Origin: an uncultured Flavobacteriales bacterium
Lineage (GTDB): Bacteria > Bacteroidota > Bacteroidia > Flavobacteriales_D > Sanyastnellaceae
NCBI GenBank assembly: GCA_938082505.1
Contig: CALLLH010000018.1
Location: 1 to 64,000, forward strand
DNA: 64,000 nt
Direction: 5' to 3'
Part shown: one piece after another, positions 9,901 through 19,112 of the stretch
Layout of the letters: every line of letters starts with the position of its first letter
Position numbering within the stretch: the stretch's first letter is position 1
Program-made: the position numbers and the translations under genes
Notes under the pieces: generated by a model
What the model was told of the DNA's origin: nothing
Seen by the model: the letters and a program-made list of their open reading frames with translations, nothing else
The model's database searches: none

Positions 9901-10410
9901 GACCGCACCTACCCGGAGGCCAATACCCAATACCGGGATACCGTCTATCTGAACCAGGGTTGCTACACGTTCGAGTTTCAAGATTTTGACGACGATGGGA
10001 TCAGCTTCTGGGCCAACAGCGATGGCAGTGGCTTCGTGCGGCTTCGGAAAGTGGGGGGCAACTGGATCACCTTCGAACCGGACTTCGGGAAGTCCATCAT
10101 CCACAATTTCCATTTCGAGACCAACCTGGTCAATGACATCGCAACCCCGGAGATGACGGAGGGTGTGGTGCGGGTTTTCCCCAATCCAGCATCCGGCAGC
10201 CTGCAGTTCGAAATGGAAGGGTGGCAGGGCAAGTACGACTGGCTCCTCGAGGATGCTGCTGGTCGATTGCTGCGTTCAGGCCAAGGAGTGGCGGTGGAAG
10301 GGAGCATCTTGCAGGGCAGGGTGCCGCTGGCGGGACTTCCTGCGGGCGTGCACATGTTCACCGTGATGCAGCCGGGCCAAGTGGTGCGAAAACGGGTGGT
10401 GGTATTCTGA
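6925..10410 (+). CDS. PNGase F-related secreted protein with LamG insert and T9SS sorting domain
   Basis: The 1161-residue product starts with a signal peptide (hydrophobic FAALILCLSSVSLLA). Elements of peptide-N-glycosidase F are split along it. CGEWD at 87-91 matches the segment holding the catalytic Asp60. ELYRFITPYG near 626 and a following KYDVTDYMHLL match the next part. NCAEFCFNTH with Glu738 matches the Glu206 segment, and DRAGWCPG lies near 777. The Glu118 position does not seem conserved. Between Asp91 and residue 626 sits a large insertion containing a LamG/concanavalin-like domain at about 312-467 (ends VDDFRIWSKAL). The C-terminus from VRVFPNPASG (about 1080) is a T9SS sorting domain. 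The ATG at 6925 lies three bases after a promoter-like AACTTTTGC. Whether it cleaves N-glycans is inference. Confidence 0.85.
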   Translation: MNQPVFRGFAALILCLSSVSLLATDTTTVQTFTFEAQNNPATAYDSPGRRWFEFPSSDNGVEYGKVIMEYTLKCFEDGTAGNLGYPCGEWDYLSYTYLFDHTGLLDSAALQHPYQLLADAPFDTADVVPYIPNIQDTVYLPAAQYIVDAVVEESVLQPGSVDFATPLFEPVGAKRAQYLWTADELAPLGAGSIDRLWIPMMAGAADARRMDLKWGLTQDTALTGFLDLSNTAYQYGLSTWQFDDSLSLRLSPPIAWDGTSNLVLEFALEDVNVETDGINDGWALASSAEGKGWVSGVADGEVVFTAPDRIAVDTGDLQGLSQEITVECWVYGDPDSQPQNGTLFEGINAAGQRVVNVHLPWSNGRVYWDCGWDGGYDRIDQQAQTEDYEGRWNHWAFVKNATTGVMEMYLNGELFHSGTNKDNPIEDIVKMNLGASGNGSLRYNGRVDDFRIWSKALDGETIASWMNRQPTAFHPDWDDLLVDYRFDGANGTQEVNHHPGGAPGLHHGTTLRRTTPAREQAKGLADGLRPLLGFGRGTYLELVADGSILDLRPVAPMSLSTWEVEGNGVTMTDLTYHYVPGETYELFIFGDTIFHPIPGEVTEIINDTLDYFGMPFEVIDRYELYRFITPYGIGLDLGEDGWTWKYDVTDYMHLLRDSVELQAGNWQELLDLKFHFIEGAPARNVLGMEAFWKGQYGLSTFDANVVAYEYTPEAGEEMWRLKTRASGHGFGSGNNCAEFCFNTHKVKVNGEEHWSWEIMQECADNPLFPQGGTWIYDRAGWCPGAPTETRDMELTPLLDGGASFTVDYDIDYDPDGNYRFEGQIVAYGAPNHALDAEIVEVIAPNGSKLSSRTNPICDKPQVLLRNSGSTPLTSCTITFGLAENLQSFTWTGNLGFLEQEVVDLVALDTELWDGDEEEDLTFIAKVSAPNGGTDEVDWNDEVRSTFRRPPTYTYLEDPGDEDDNRLIIFVRTNSTPWENSAKLTHQDGTVYLDRTYPEANTQYRDTVYLNQGCYTFEFQDFDDDGISFWANSDGSGFVRLRKVGGNWITFEPDFGKSIIHNFHFETNLVNDIATPEMTEGVVRVFPNPASGSLQFEMEGWQGKYDWLLEDAAGRLLRSGQGVAVEGSILQGRVPLAGLPAGVHMFTVMQPGQVVRKRVVVF

Positions 10411-10558
10411 TGGAAAATCCGTTTTCAACCGAAAAGCAGGGGGGTGTTTGTAAGAAAAGGCTCCATTTTCTGAAAGGCACCCTCTGATTTTTGGGGGTCG
10501 GGGGCAAAAAAGTTGTCATTTTTAGAAAAAGACCCCCTTTCAAGGGAGGGGGCTGCTG

Positions 10559-10566
10559 TATTTTTG
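10559..10566 (+). promoter_or_regulatory. -7 box TATTTTTG before glnN
   Basis: TATTTTTG lies 21 bases before the glnN start, at the end of a 177-base gap (10411-10587). The gap also holds G- and C-runs (GGGGGTC at 10494-10500, GACCCCC near 10531) that can pair into a long-loop stem and may end the upstream transcript. No other element was seen there. Confidence 0.5.
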
Positions 10567-10587
10567 CGGGGCAGTTACAGCTAAATC

Positions 10588-12777
10588 ATGTCAACCTACC
10601 GCATCACCGCCGTCGAGGATGTCCTCGAGCGGTCCCCGAAGACCGCCACGACGCCGTCTTCCAAAATTTCCGAGTACTACGGAGACCTCGCGTTCACTTT
10701 GAGCGCCATGCGTGAATACCTCACCGAGGAAGCGTTCGACCATGTCGTCGCGGCCATGGTGGATGGCATACGCATCGACCGTAAAATCGCCGACCAGGTG
10801 GCGAGTTCCCTCAAGGAATGGGCCATGGCCCGCGGTGCCACGCACTACACGCACTGGTTCCAGCCTTTGACGGGCAGCACGGCGGAGAAGCACGACAGCT
10901 TCATCCAGCCCGACGGACAAGGGGGCGCCATCGAGCGGTTTGACGGCAGTCTTCTCGTGCAGCAGGAACCCGATGCGTCCAGCTTCCCCAACGGCGGCAT
11001 CCGGTCCACTTTCGAGGCCCGTGGTTACACCCTTTGGGATCCGAGCAGCCCCCCATTCCTGATGGGTAAGACCCTGTGCATTCCCACGATTTTCATCGCC
11101 TATACGGGGCAGTCACTCGACAACAAGGCGCCGCTGTTGAAGGCCCTCACCGCGGTGGACAAGGCCGCAACGGAGGTTTGCCAGTATTTCGACAAGAATG
11201 TCACGAAGGTGATTGCCACTTTGGGTTGGGAGCAGGAGTACTTCCTCGTCGACAAGGCACTCTACAATGCGCGCCCTGACCTCAGCCAAACCGGCCGCGC
11301 CCTGCTTGGAGCCGCCCCGGCCAAGGGGCAGCAGCTCGACGACAACTACTTCGGGAGCATTCCGCCCCGCGTCATGGCCTTCATGCAGGACTTCGAATGT
11401 GAGGCCCATCAGCTGGGAATTCCTGTGACGACCCGTCACAATGAAGTGGCGCCGAACCAATTCGAGGTGGCACCGGTCTTCGAGGAAGCCAACTTGGCCA
11501 ATGACCACAACCTCCTTCTCATGGACCTCCTCGAGCGGGTGGCCCAACGCCATGATTTTCGGGTGCTGCTTCATGAGAAGCCGTTCTCCGGACTGAATGG
11601 ATCGGGGAAGCACAACAACTGGTCCCTCGGAACGAACACCGGTGTCAACCTCTTGAAGCCGGGCGTGAACCCCAAGACCAACCTGCGTTTCCTCACGTTC
11701 TTCGTCAATACGATTGCCGCCATCCACAAACACGCCGATGTGCTGCGGGCTGCCATCGCAAGTGCTGGAAACGACCACAGGCTCGGTGCCAATGAGGCTC
11801 CTCCTGCCATCATCAGTGCTTTCATCGGTTCCAAGCTGACCGAGTTGCTCGACGCCGTGGAGGCCAACGTCTCTGCTGGCAAGATGAGTCCGGACGAGAA
11901 AACTGCCGTCAAGCTGGAGATCGGAAGGATCCCGGAAGTGCTCCTCGACAATACCGATCGGAACCGCACCTCACCTTTTGCTTTCACCGGCAACAAGTTT
12001 GAGTTCCGCGCCGTGGGCAGCACGGCCAACTGTGCGGTACCCATGACGGTCCTGAATACCATCATGGCCAAGCAGCTCAACGAGTTCAAGGCTGCCGTGG
12101 ACGCCCGCATGGCCAAAGGCGACAAAAAGGACGAGGCGCTGCTCAAGGAGATCCAGAAGCTGATCAAGGAGAGCAAGTCCATCCGCTTCGAAGGCAACGG
12201 ATACGGGCAGGAGTGGGTCGAGGAGGCCGCCAAGCGCGGATTGGCCAATTTGTTGGATACCCCGAGCGCACTCGCCGTCTGGGACCGCAAGGAGACGGTG
12301 GAGTTGTTCGAGGGACTCGGTGTGTTGAGTGCCGAGGAAATCGCGGCGCGGACCGAGGTTGAGCTCGAGAACTACGTGATGAAGTTGCAGATCGAAGCCC
12401 AGGTTCTGGGCGATATGGTGACCAATCAGGTTCTCCCGGCGGTCATGGACTACCAAAGCGATTTGTTGGCCAACATCCAAGGATTCATGGATGTCTATGG
12501 AGAGGACCAGTCGGAAGGAATGACGCGGGGACAGCGCGGCATCCTCGAGGAATTGTCCGCAGGGTTCTCCGCGACATACGCGGCCATGGAGTCCCTGCGC
12601 ACCGAGCGCTTAAAGGTCAATGGCATTGAAGGTCTTCATGCCAAGGCCGAAGCCTATGCGGGCACGGTGAGGCCGCTGATGGACGAATTGCGCGTCCAGG
12701 TTGACCAGTTGGAGAAGCTGACGGAGGACAGCCGCTGGCCATTCCCCAAGCTGCGGGAACTGCTCTTCACGCGCTGA
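10588..12777 (+). CDS. glnN: Glutamine synthetase type III
   Basis: At 729 residues this has the length of GSIII, which is much longer than GSI or GSII. It catalyses ATP-dependent amidation of glutamate with ammonium in the cytoplasm, the entry point for nitrogen. Typical GSIII segments are visible: EVAPNQFEVAPVFEEANL, GLNGSGKHNNWSLGTNTG, the ANEAPPAIIS loop, NRTSPFAFTGNKFEFRA and GNGYGQEWVEEA. It is monocistronic, with its own promoter box at 10559 and a strong hairpin after the stop. Type III enzymes are typical of Bacteroidota and cyanobacteria. No regulator gene lies nearby. Confidence 0.97.
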   Translation: MSTYRITAVEDVLERSPKTATTPSSKISEYYGDLAFTLSAMREYLTEEAFDHVVAAMVDGIRIDRKIADQVASSLKEWAMARGATHYTHWFQPLTGSTAEKHDSFIQPDGQGGAIERFDGSLLVQQEPDASSFPNGGIRSTFEARGYTLWDPSSPPFLMGKTLCIPTIFIAYTGQSLDNKAPLLKALTAVDKAATEVCQYFDKNVTKVIATLGWEQEYFLVDKALYNARPDLSQTGRALLGAAPAKGQQLDDNYFGSIPPRVMAFMQDFECEAHQLGIPVTTRHNEVAPNQFEVAPVFEEANLANDHNLLLMDLLERVAQRHDFRVLLHEKPFSGLNGSGKHNNWSLGTNTGVNLLKPGVNPKTNLRFLTFFVNTIAAIHKHADVLRAAIASAGNDHRLGANEAPPAIISAFIGSKLTELLDAVEANVSAGKMSPDEKTAVKLEIGRIPEVLLDNTDRNRTSPFAFTGNKFEFRAVGSTANCAVPMTVLNTIMAKQLNEFKAAVDARMAKGDKKDEALLKEIQKLIKESKSIRFEGNGYGQEWVEEAAKRGLANLLDTPSALAVWDRKETVELFEGLGVLSAEEIAARTEVELENYVMKLQIEAQVLGDMVTNQVLPAVMDYQSDLLANIQGFMDVYGEDQSEGMTRGQRGILEELSAGFSATYAAMESLRTERLKVNGIEGLHAKAEAYAGTVRPLMDELRVQVDQLEKLTEDSRWPFPKLRELLFTR

Positions 12778-12796
12778 TTGAGACGCTATTTATAAA

Positions 12797-12840
12797 GAAG
12801 GCCCCGGATTCGTTGACGCGAAGTTCCGGGGCCTTCTTAC
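12797..12840 (+). terminator. Terminator after glnN
   Basis: A 12-bp perfect stem (12797-12808 with 12825-12836) has a short inner TTCG/CGAA pair in its loop and is followed by a weak TT-rich tail. Confidence 0.7.
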
Positions 12841-12865
12841 ATTCGCCCGTAAACCACTTTTGGGA

Positions 12866-14872
12866 ATGTTGAACCTGCAATTCGGGCATGAGACTGCCCT
12901 GCGCTCCACGCTCGCCTTTGTTTTTGCCTTGTCTGTCATGAGTGGCATGGCCCAGAATGACCTCACGGCCGATGCTGATGCCGCCTTTGACCGAGGGGGT
13001 TACTTCGAGGCAGCAAAGGATTACCAAGCGTCCTACGCCAAGCTCAAAGGCGACCTCGAAGAAAAGGGGCGCGTGTGCTATCGCATTGGTGAATGCTACC
13101 GTTTGAGCAGGGCCTTGGCTGCTGCAGAGGAATGGTACAAGCGTGCCATCGACCTGAAGTGGGCGGACGACAATCCTGTGGTGTTCAAGCATTACGGCAT
13201 GGTCTTCATGGGCCAGGGCGAATTCGATGATGCCGTGGAACAATTGCAGAAATACAAGTCTTCAGGTGGTGACGCTTCTACGGCGAACAGCATGATTGAA
13301 GCCTGCAATGCGGCAGCGGAGAGTCTGATCGTCAGCGACAGCCGATTCGTGGTCGAGCCCCTCGTCATGGTCAACTCACCCAACTTCGATTTCGCCATGG
13401 CCTTTGCCGACAAGCGCGGAGAAGAAGTCATTTTCGCTTCGAGCCGCAGCAGTTCGGCAGGAAGCGGTGAAGATCCAATCACAGGTGAGAGCTACATGGA
13501 CCTCTTCTCTGCTGAAGTCGACCGCAAGGGCAAGTGGAGCATTCCCGAGCCCCTCGGCAATGCCATCAACAGCCCCAGCAATGAAGGGGGCGTGACCTTG
13601 GATTCGAAGTTCAAGACCCTGTACTTTACCCGTTGCCTGATTGAGAAGGACAACAACTACCCCTGCGACATCTACACTTCACAACGGACGGGTTCCAAGT
13701 GGGGCGCTCCGGAGGACTTTCCCATAGTGGACCGCGCGACCGATGACAGCTCGCAGGTCGGGCAGCCGTCGCTCAGCCCGGATGACCAGTACCTGGTGTT
13801 TGTCAGTGATATGCCGGGAGGTCAGGGCGGTCGCGACCTGTGGTACCTGAAATGGAACGATGCCTCCGAGGAGTGGGGCGCAGCAGAGAACATGGGACCT
13901 GGAATCAATTCGTCCTCGGATGAGTATTTCCCACACATCCGCAAGAATGGCGACTTGTATTTCGCATCTGACCGTCCCGGAGGCATGGGGGGGCTCGATA
14001 TTCTCATGGCGACCTGGAAAGGCGACGGCATGAATTTCGAGACACCTGAATTCATGGAGTATCCCATCAACACCGCCAGCGATGATTTCGCTTTGGTCTA
14101 CCATCCGAAGGATGAGAAGGGTTACCTGTCCTCCGATCGCCCGGAAAGCAAAGGAAAGGACGACATTTTCTCCTTTACGATGCCGCCGCTTGAATTCGAT
14201 TACGTGGCCTATGTGTACGACTATGACACCGGCATGCCGATCGAAGGCGCGACCGTAACCGTCACGGGCAGCGATGGCGAAAGCACGTCCACCTCCACGG
14301 ATGGAGAGGGTGGCGCCGAGGATGGAGAGTGGAGCATCGGCTCAGAGAGCACCTATGCCGTCGACATCTCCAAGGAAGGTTACATCAGTGCAGGAGACCA
14401 GTTCAGCACGGTGGGGCTCTCGAAGTCCACCAACTTCATCAAGGAATACCTCCTGCGCGAAGTGGTGACGAACGAGGACTACCCCATGCCATTGGTGCAG
14501 TATGAATTTGCCAAGGCTGACCTCGTGGTGAATGCCGATTGCAATTCACGGGATTCGCTTGACTACCTCGTGGACCTGCTCGAGCGCAACCCGACGTTCG
14601 TCATTTCGCTCGAAGCCCACACGGACACCCGGGGTGGTGATCAGGCCAACGACGAATTGAGCCAGCGCCGTGCCGAGACCTGTGTCAATTATCTCGTGGA
14701 GCGGGGCATCGATCGTCAGCGACTGCAGCCTACCGGGCGTGGAGAGAGCATGCCGCTCGTCAGCGACGCTGAGATTTCAGCCCTTGCGACGGAGGAGGAG
14801 CGTGAGGCGGCGCACCAGATGAACCGCCGCACCGTATTCCGAATCACGAGCTTCGACTACGTGCCGGAGTGA
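12866..14872 (+). CDS. PorE-like envelope protein: TPR, PD40 propeller, carboxypeptidase-like domain, OmpA domain
   Basis: The 668-residue protein begins with a signal peptide ending near MSGMAQ. TPR-like helices follow (about 30-150; FDRGGYFEAAKDY, AEEWYKRAIDL). A PD40/WD40-like beta-propeller comes next (about 165-450; VIFASSRSS, LVFVSDMPGG, LYFASDRPGG, GYLSSDRPE). Then there is a carboxypeptidase-regulatory-like beta domain (about 450-540; GMPIEGATVTVTG) and a C-terminal OmpA peptidoglycan-binding domain (about 550-668; LEAHTDTRG and NDELSQRRAETC). This order matches PorE of the T9SS, which anchors the machine to peptidoglycan. Many paralogues share the architecture, so the exact role is not certain. 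The gene overlaps purM by 4 bases. The ATG at 12866 was chosen over an in-frame TTG six bases upstream. Confidence 0.88.
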   Translation: MLNLQFGHETALRSTLAFVFALSVMSGMAQNDLTADADAAFDRGGYFEAAKDYQASYAKLKGDLEEKGRVCYRIGECYRLSRALAAAEEWYKRAIDLKWADDNPVVFKHYGMVFMGQGEFDDAVEQLQKYKSSGGDASTANSMIEACNAAAESLIVSDSRFVVEPLVMVNSPNFDFAMAFADKRGEEVIFASSRSSSAGSGEDPITGESYMDLFSAEVDRKGKWSIPEPLGNAINSPSNEGGVTLDSKFKTLYFTRCLIEKDNNYPCDIYTSQRTGSKWGAPEDFPIVDRATDDSSQVGQPSLSPDDQYLVFVSDMPGGQGGRDLWYLKWNDASEEWGAAENMGPGINSSSDEYFPHIRKNGDLYFASDRPGGMGGLDILMATWKGDGMNFETPEFMEYPINTASDDFALVYHPKDEKGYLSSDRPESKGKDDIFSFTMPPLEFDYVAYVYDYDTGMPIEGATVTVTGSDGESTSTSTDGEGGAEDGEWSIGSESTYAVDISKEGYISAGDQFSTVGLSKSTNFIKEYLLREVVTNEDYPMPLVQYEFAKADLVVNADCNSRDSLDYLVDLLERNPTFVISLEAHTDTRGGDQANDELSQRRAETCVNYLVERGIDRQRLQPTGRGESMPLVSDAEISALATEEEREAAHQMNRRTVFRITSFDYVPE

Positions 14873-16071
14873 CGGAGCGGCTGGTGGACTCTCCAGTGCA
14901 GGACCGATACGCCAAGAGGGGCGTCTCCTCTGGAAAAGAGGAGGTGCACGCCGCCATTGCGGGATTGGACAAAGGGTTGTTTCCCAAGGCCTTCTGCAAG
15001 GTCGTCCCCGACGCCTTGACCGGCAGTGAGGATCATTGTCTGGTCATGCATGCGGATGGGGCGGGCACCAAGAGTGCGCTGGCTTGGATTTATTGGAAGG
15101 AAACCGGTGACCTTTCGGTGTGGAAAGGCATCGCGCAGGACGCGTTGGTGATGAACATCGACGATCTCCTGTGTGTCGGGGCCACAGGCCCCATCATGGT
15201 CAGCTCCACCATCGGCCGAAACAAGCGGCTCGTTCCGGGCGAAGTGATCGCAGCCTTGATCCAGGGAACGGAAGAACTCATGTCCCAATGGCGCGGATGG
15301 GGACTCGATGTTCGCGGTACAGGAGGTGAAACAGCCGATGTCGGGGACCTTGTCAGAACGGTCATAGTCGACTCCACCGTGGTGTGCAGGATGCGACGCG
15401 ATGAAGTCATAGACAACGCCCGGATTGCGGCAGGGGACGTGATCGTTGGCTTGGCCAGCCATGGTCAGGCAGACTACGAGGATGCATGGAACGGCGGGAC
15501 GGGGAGCAATGGCTTGACCAGTGCAAGGCACGACCTGTTCGGGCCTTCCTGGCGTGAGAAGTATCCTGAGTGTTATGATCCGGGCCTCCCGGAAGACCTC
15601 GTGTACACAGGCCCCTTCGATGTGGAGGACACCGTGGATGGCGTGCCGCTCGATGCCGGCAAGCTCGTCCTGTCACCGACGCGCACCTATGCCCCCGTAA
15701 TGGTGGACCTGTTCAAGCATGGCAAGGAGCACTTGCATGGCCTGGTGCACTGCAGTGGGGGAGGCCAAACGAAGGTGCTGCATTTCGCAGCGCCAGAATT
15801 GCACATCGTCAAGGACGGCCTTTTCGAGGTGCCGACGTTGTTCCGGTTGATCAAGGAGCACAGTGGGACGGCGTGGAAGGAAATGTACCAGGTGTACAAC
15901 ATGGGCCACCGTATGGAAGTCTACACGACCCCAGAACATGCCTCAACGGTCATGGAAACGGCGGCTGCTCACGGTGTTGATGCCCGAATCGTCGGTCGTG
16001 TGGAAGTCCGGTCTGCGGACGCGCCTCGATTGACCATCCAAGGTCCGGAAGGAATCGAGACCTACGATTGA
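14869..16071 (+). CDS. purM: Phosphoribosylformylglycinamidine cyclo-ligase (AIR synthetase)
   Basis: This 400-residue PurM-family protein makes aminoimidazole ribonucleotide from FGAM with ATP, the fifth step of purine synthesis. Visible features are the glycine-rich N-terminal segment [38 protein letters not shown], the GGETADVGD metal/phosphate segment and [10 protein letters not shown]. It is the longer form found in Bacteroidota rather than the 345-residue E. coli form. The start is GTG at 14869, inside the stop of the upstream gene (GTGA overlap). prfA follows after one base, so the three are probably one operon. Confidence 0.93.
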   Translation: MTERLVDSPVQDRYAKRGVSSGKEEVHAAIAGLDKGLFPKAFCKVVPDALTGSEDHCLVMHADGAGTKSALAWIYWKETGDLSVWKGIAQDALVMNIDDLLCVGATGPIMVSSTIGRNKRLVPGEVIAALIQGTEELMSQWRGWGLDVRGTGGETADVGDLVRTVIVDSTVVCRMRRDEVIDNARIAAGDVIVGLASHGQADYEDAWNGGTGSNGLTSARHDLFGPSWREKYPECYDPGLPEDLVYTGPFDVEDTVDGVPLDAGKLVLSPTRTYAPVMVDLFKHGKEHLHGLVHCSGGGQTKVLHFAAPELHIVKDGLFEVPTLFRLIKEHSGTAWKEMYQVYNMGHRMEVYTTPEHASTVMETAAAHGVDARIVGRVEVRSADAPRLTIQGPEGIETYD

Positions 16072-16072
16072 G

Positions 16073-17182
16073 ATGGAAGGGCTGCTCGATCGGCTGGCGG
16101 CCTTGGAGGATCGGTACAGGGAGCTGTCCCTCCAGGTGATCGATCCGGAAGTCCTTGCGGATCCGGAAGTCTACCGGTCGGCCATTCGCGATTTCAAGCA
16201 GCTGGAGCCCCTCGTGGAGCGGATCAAGCGATACCGCATCCTGTCTGATGCCCTTGCCGAAGCGCGCACGGAGAGCAAGAGCGAGGACGCCGAAATGCGC
16301 GACATGGCCCGCGAGGAGGTGGGGCGCATCGAAGGAGAGCTGAATGGGCTCAAGCGTGAATTGCAGGAAGCGCTGGTGCCCGCTGATCCCAGTGACGGCC
16401 GGGACTGCGTTCTTGAAATCCGGGCCGGGACAGGGGGGGACGAAGCCGCATTGTGGGCGGGGGATTTGTTCAGGATGTACCAGCGGTATGCAGAAGGCTG
16501 TGGATGGCGCTTCGAGGTGGTCGGGTCACACCCGGGCACAGCCGGGGGCTTCAAGGAGGTGGTGGCCCGGATTTCAGGGGAGGCGGTGTTCGGTCATTTG
16601 AAATTCGAGAGCGGGACCCACAGGGTCCAACGGGTTCCCGCCACGGAATCGCAGGGGCGCATCCATACGAGCGCGGCCACGGTGGCCATCCTGCCCGAGG
16701 CGGAAGCCGTGGATTTCGAACTCAACACGGGTGACATCCGCAAGGACACGTTCAGGGCTAGCGGTGCTGGAGGCCAGCACGTCAACAAAACGGAAAGCGC
16801 GGTGCGGTTGACGCATGTTCCAACGGGTGTTGTGGCGGAGTGCCAGGATGGCCGGTCGCAGCACCAGAATTATGAGCAGGCCTTGAATGTCCTGCGCACC
16901 CGGCTGTGGGAGGCGGCGGACCGCAAAAGGAGGGACGCCGAGGCCGCCGAGCGGAAATCCCAGGTGGGCACCGGGGATCGCTCGGGCAAGATCCGCACCT
17001 ACAACTACTCCCAAGGACGGGTGACGGACCACCGCATCGGGCTGACGCTCCATGCCCTGGACAAGGTGCTCGCCGGAGAGCTGGGTGAAGTGGTCACGGC
17101 GCTCAGAACGGTGGAGCGCATGGAGCGCCTCAGGCAGGCCGGACTGTCTTCGGATGATGCGCTCCCGGGTGCCACGCGATAA
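16073..17182 (+). CDS. prfA: Peptide chain release factor 1
   Basis: The 369-residue class I release factor recognises UAA and UAG and triggers peptidyl-tRNA hydrolysis. The catalytic GGQ is at residues 233-235 ([12 protein letters not shown]). The anticodon-like PxT tripeptide of RF1 is present as RVPATE, rather than the SPF of RF2, which settles RF1 over RF2. The N-terminal helical domain and the C-terminal DHRIGLTLH segment are complete. It starts one base after the purM stop and is followed by pyrF with its own promoter box. Confidence 0.97.
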   Translation: MEGLLDRLAALEDRYRELSLQVIDPEVLADPEVYRSAIRDFKQLEPLVERIKRYRILSDALAEARTESKSEDAEMRDMAREEVGRIEGELNGLKRELQEALVPADPSDGRDCVLEIRAGTGGDEAALWAGDLFRMYQRYAEGCGWRFEVVGSHPGTAGGFKEVVARISGEAVFGHLKFESGTHRVQRVPATESQGRIHTSAATVAILPEAEAVDFELNTGDIRKDTFRASGAGGQHVNKTESAVRLTHVPTGVVAECQDGRSQHQNYEQALNVLRTRLWEAADRKRRDAEAAERKSQVGTGDRSGKIRTYNYSQGRVTDHRIGLTLHALDKVLAGELGEVVTALRTVERMERLRQAGLSSDDALPGATR

Positions 17183-17187
17183 CTTCG
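17180..17187 (+). promoter_or_regulatory. -7 box TAACTTCG before pyrF
   Basis: TAACTTCG overlaps the stop codon of prfA and ends 6 bases before the pyrF ATG. If used, it would give an essentially leaderless message. Confidence 0.5.
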
Positions 17188-17193
17188 CCGCCC

Positions 17194-18015
17194 ATGGACC
17201 AGCATCAGTTGATCGACACCATTCGGAGCAAGGCCTCCTTCCTGTGCGTGGGGCTGGACCCGGACCCGGCGCGAATACCTGCCCACCTCGGCACTGGGCC
17301 TCAGGCGGCTTTGCGCTTCAATCTCGGCATCATCGAGGCGACGTCGGACCTCGCAGTGGCCTACAAGCCCAATGTCGCGTTCTACGAGGCCATGGGCGCG
17401 GAGGGATGGGGCGTCCTGCAGGCGACGATGGACGCGATTCCCTCGGGATGCCTGAGGATCGCCGATGCCAAGCGTGGAGACATCGGGAATACCGCAACGC
17501 GTTACGCAGAAGCGGCTTTCCGGCAGTGGAAAGCCGATGCCGTCACCGTGGCGCCCTACATGGGTAGGGACAGCGTGGAGCCCTTCCTCGCCTTCGAGGA
17601 CAAGTGGACCATCCTGTTGGCCGCCACCTCGAATCCGGGCGCCGAGGATTTTGAGTTCCACGGAGCGGAAGGGGGACAGCCCTTGTGGCGCAGGGTCATG
17701 GAGGTCAGCCGCGGATACGAGGGGGCTGAGCGGCTGATGTACGTCGTAGGGGCCACGCGTCCGGAGTTGCTGGCGGAATGCCGCGCTGCGGCACCGGATC
17801 GCTTTCTTCTCGTTCCGGGCGTGGGAGCACAGGGCGGCTCCCTGGAGGAAGTGTGTGCCGCGGGCTGGGCGCCAAAGCTTGCGGGTGGACTGCTCGTCAA
17901 CGTGGGCCGCAGCGTGCTTTATGCCTCAGAAGGGTCGGATTTCGCAGAGGCGGCCAGATTGGAGGCAAAAACGATCCAGGCTTCGATGGCGGCTGTTTTG
18001 GACCTGAACCGCTAA
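17194..18015 (+). CDS. pyrF: Orotidine 5'-phosphate decarboxylase
   Basis: The 273-residue enzyme converts OMP to UMP, the last step of UMP synthesis. The catalytic DxKxxD array is visible as DAKRGDIGNTA (Asp91, Lys93, Asp96). FLCVGLDPDP at the N-terminus, APYMGRDS and LLVPGVGAQGG (phosphate binding) fit the longer type 2 PyrF. pyrD lies at 59654 in the same window, but the two are not in one operon. Confidence 0.96.
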   Translation: MDQHQLIDTIRSKASFLCVGLDPDPARIPAHLGTGPQAALRFNLGIIEATSDLAVAYKPNVAFYEAMGAEGWGVLQATMDAIPSGCLRIADAKRGDIGNTATRYAEAAFRQWKADAVTVAPYMGRDSVEPFLAFEDKWTILLAATSNPGAEDFEFHGAEGGQPLWRRVMEVSRGYEGAERLMYVVGATRPELLAECRAAAPDRFLLVPGVGAQGGSLEEVCAAGWAPKLAGGLLVNVGRSVLYASEGSDFAEAARLEAKTIQASMAAVLDLNR

Positions 18016-18024
18016 TTTCCGGAA

Positions 18025-19053
18025 GTGTATTATCGATTCAAGTCGTTTTCCCGCATTGCCCTGTCCCTCGTCGTAGTGGCTGCGGTAATCGTCATTGGCA
18101 GTGTGGGGTTCATGGTCTTGGAGGGCTACACCTTCATCGAGGCCTTCTACATGACGATGATCACGGTGAGTACCGTGGGGTTCAGGGAAGTCCACGAGCT
18201 GAGTCCGAAAGGGATGGTCTTCACCTCCCTGCTCATCATTTTCTCCATCGGTACATTCGCCTACACCATTTCGGCCATTACCACTTACTTCGTGGCCGGC
18301 GAGTACCGGGATTTATTCAAAGCCAGGAAATTGGAACGCACCATCGAGAACCTCAAGGGGCACGTCATCGTCTGCGGCTATGGCCGTGTGGGGGAGAAGG
18401 CCTATGCCGACCTCATTGCCAAGGGCTACTCGGCGGTCATCGTGGAGAAGGACGAGGAATTGGTGGGCAACCTCCGGGAGGGCCTGACCCCGCTTGTCAT
18501 TGCGGGAGACGCCACGCGCGATGACCGCTTGATGGCGGCGGGGGTGGACAATGCCGCTGCAGTGATCTGCACCCTCCCCAGTGATGCGGACAACCTCTAC
18601 ACCGTGTTGTCGGTTCGGGAGCACAACCCGCTCGCCGTGATCATCAGTCGGGCTTCACAGGCGGGTTCGGTGGCCAAGCTGCGTCGCGCAGGTGCCGACA
18701 ATGTCATCATGCCGGATACCGTGGGGGGCGCTCACATGGCATCCCTCGTGGTGAATCCCGACGTCATGGAATTCATCGACCACATTCGGATCCAGGGCAA
18801 GGATGCCATCAACCTCGAGGAAGTGGACGTGAAGGACCTTCCCAGCGAATTCCGGCTGCCCACCCTCGGGGAAATCGACGCCCGGAACCGGCTCGGCGTC
18901 AACGTCATCGGCGTCAAGACTTCCGAAGGGGAATTCATCATCAACCCGGGGCCGGAAACGGCATTGGACAACGCGTGCAAGCTGTTCGTGCTCGGCAGCG
19001 AGCAGCAGTTGCGTTTACTCAACCGTTTGTTCGGTCTGCAAACTCCCGAATAG
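18025..19053 (+). CDS. Two-TM potassium channel with RCK/TrkA-N domain, atypical filter
   Basis: The 342-residue protein has two membrane helices (about 10-32 and 64-88) around a pore loop with the filter [14 protein letters not shown] cytoplasmic RCK domain follows ([14 protein letters not shown], a Rossmann nucleotide-binding loop with acidic VEKDEE) and then a TrkA-C-like tail (about 255-335). This is the MthK-type architecture. The filter reads TVGFR where TVGYG is classical, so the second glycine is missing. The start is GTG at 18025, nine bases after the pyrF stop. K+ transport is inferred from the family; selectivity could differ. Confidence 0.85.
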   Translation: MYYRFKSFSRIALSLVVVAAVIVIGSVGFMVLEGYTFIEAFYMTMITVSTVGFREVHELSPKGMVFTSLLIIFSIGTFAYTISAITTYFVAGEYRDLFKARKLERTIENLKGHVIVCGYGRVGEKAYADLIAKGYSAVIVEKDEELVGNLREGLTPLVIAGDATRDDRLMAAGVDNAAAVICTLPSDADNLYTVLSVREHNPLAVIISRASQAGSVAKLRRAGADNVIMPDTVGGAHMASLVVNPDVMEFIDHIRIQGKDAINLEEVDVKDLPSEFRLPTLGEIDARNRLGVNVIGVKTSEGEFIINPGPETALDNACKLFVLGSEQQLRLLNRLFGLQTPE

Positions 19054-19112
19054 GACACGTCCTGACCGGGCTGGGCGTGGGGCCTATATTGCGCCCCGAA
19101 CCCAAGAGATTC

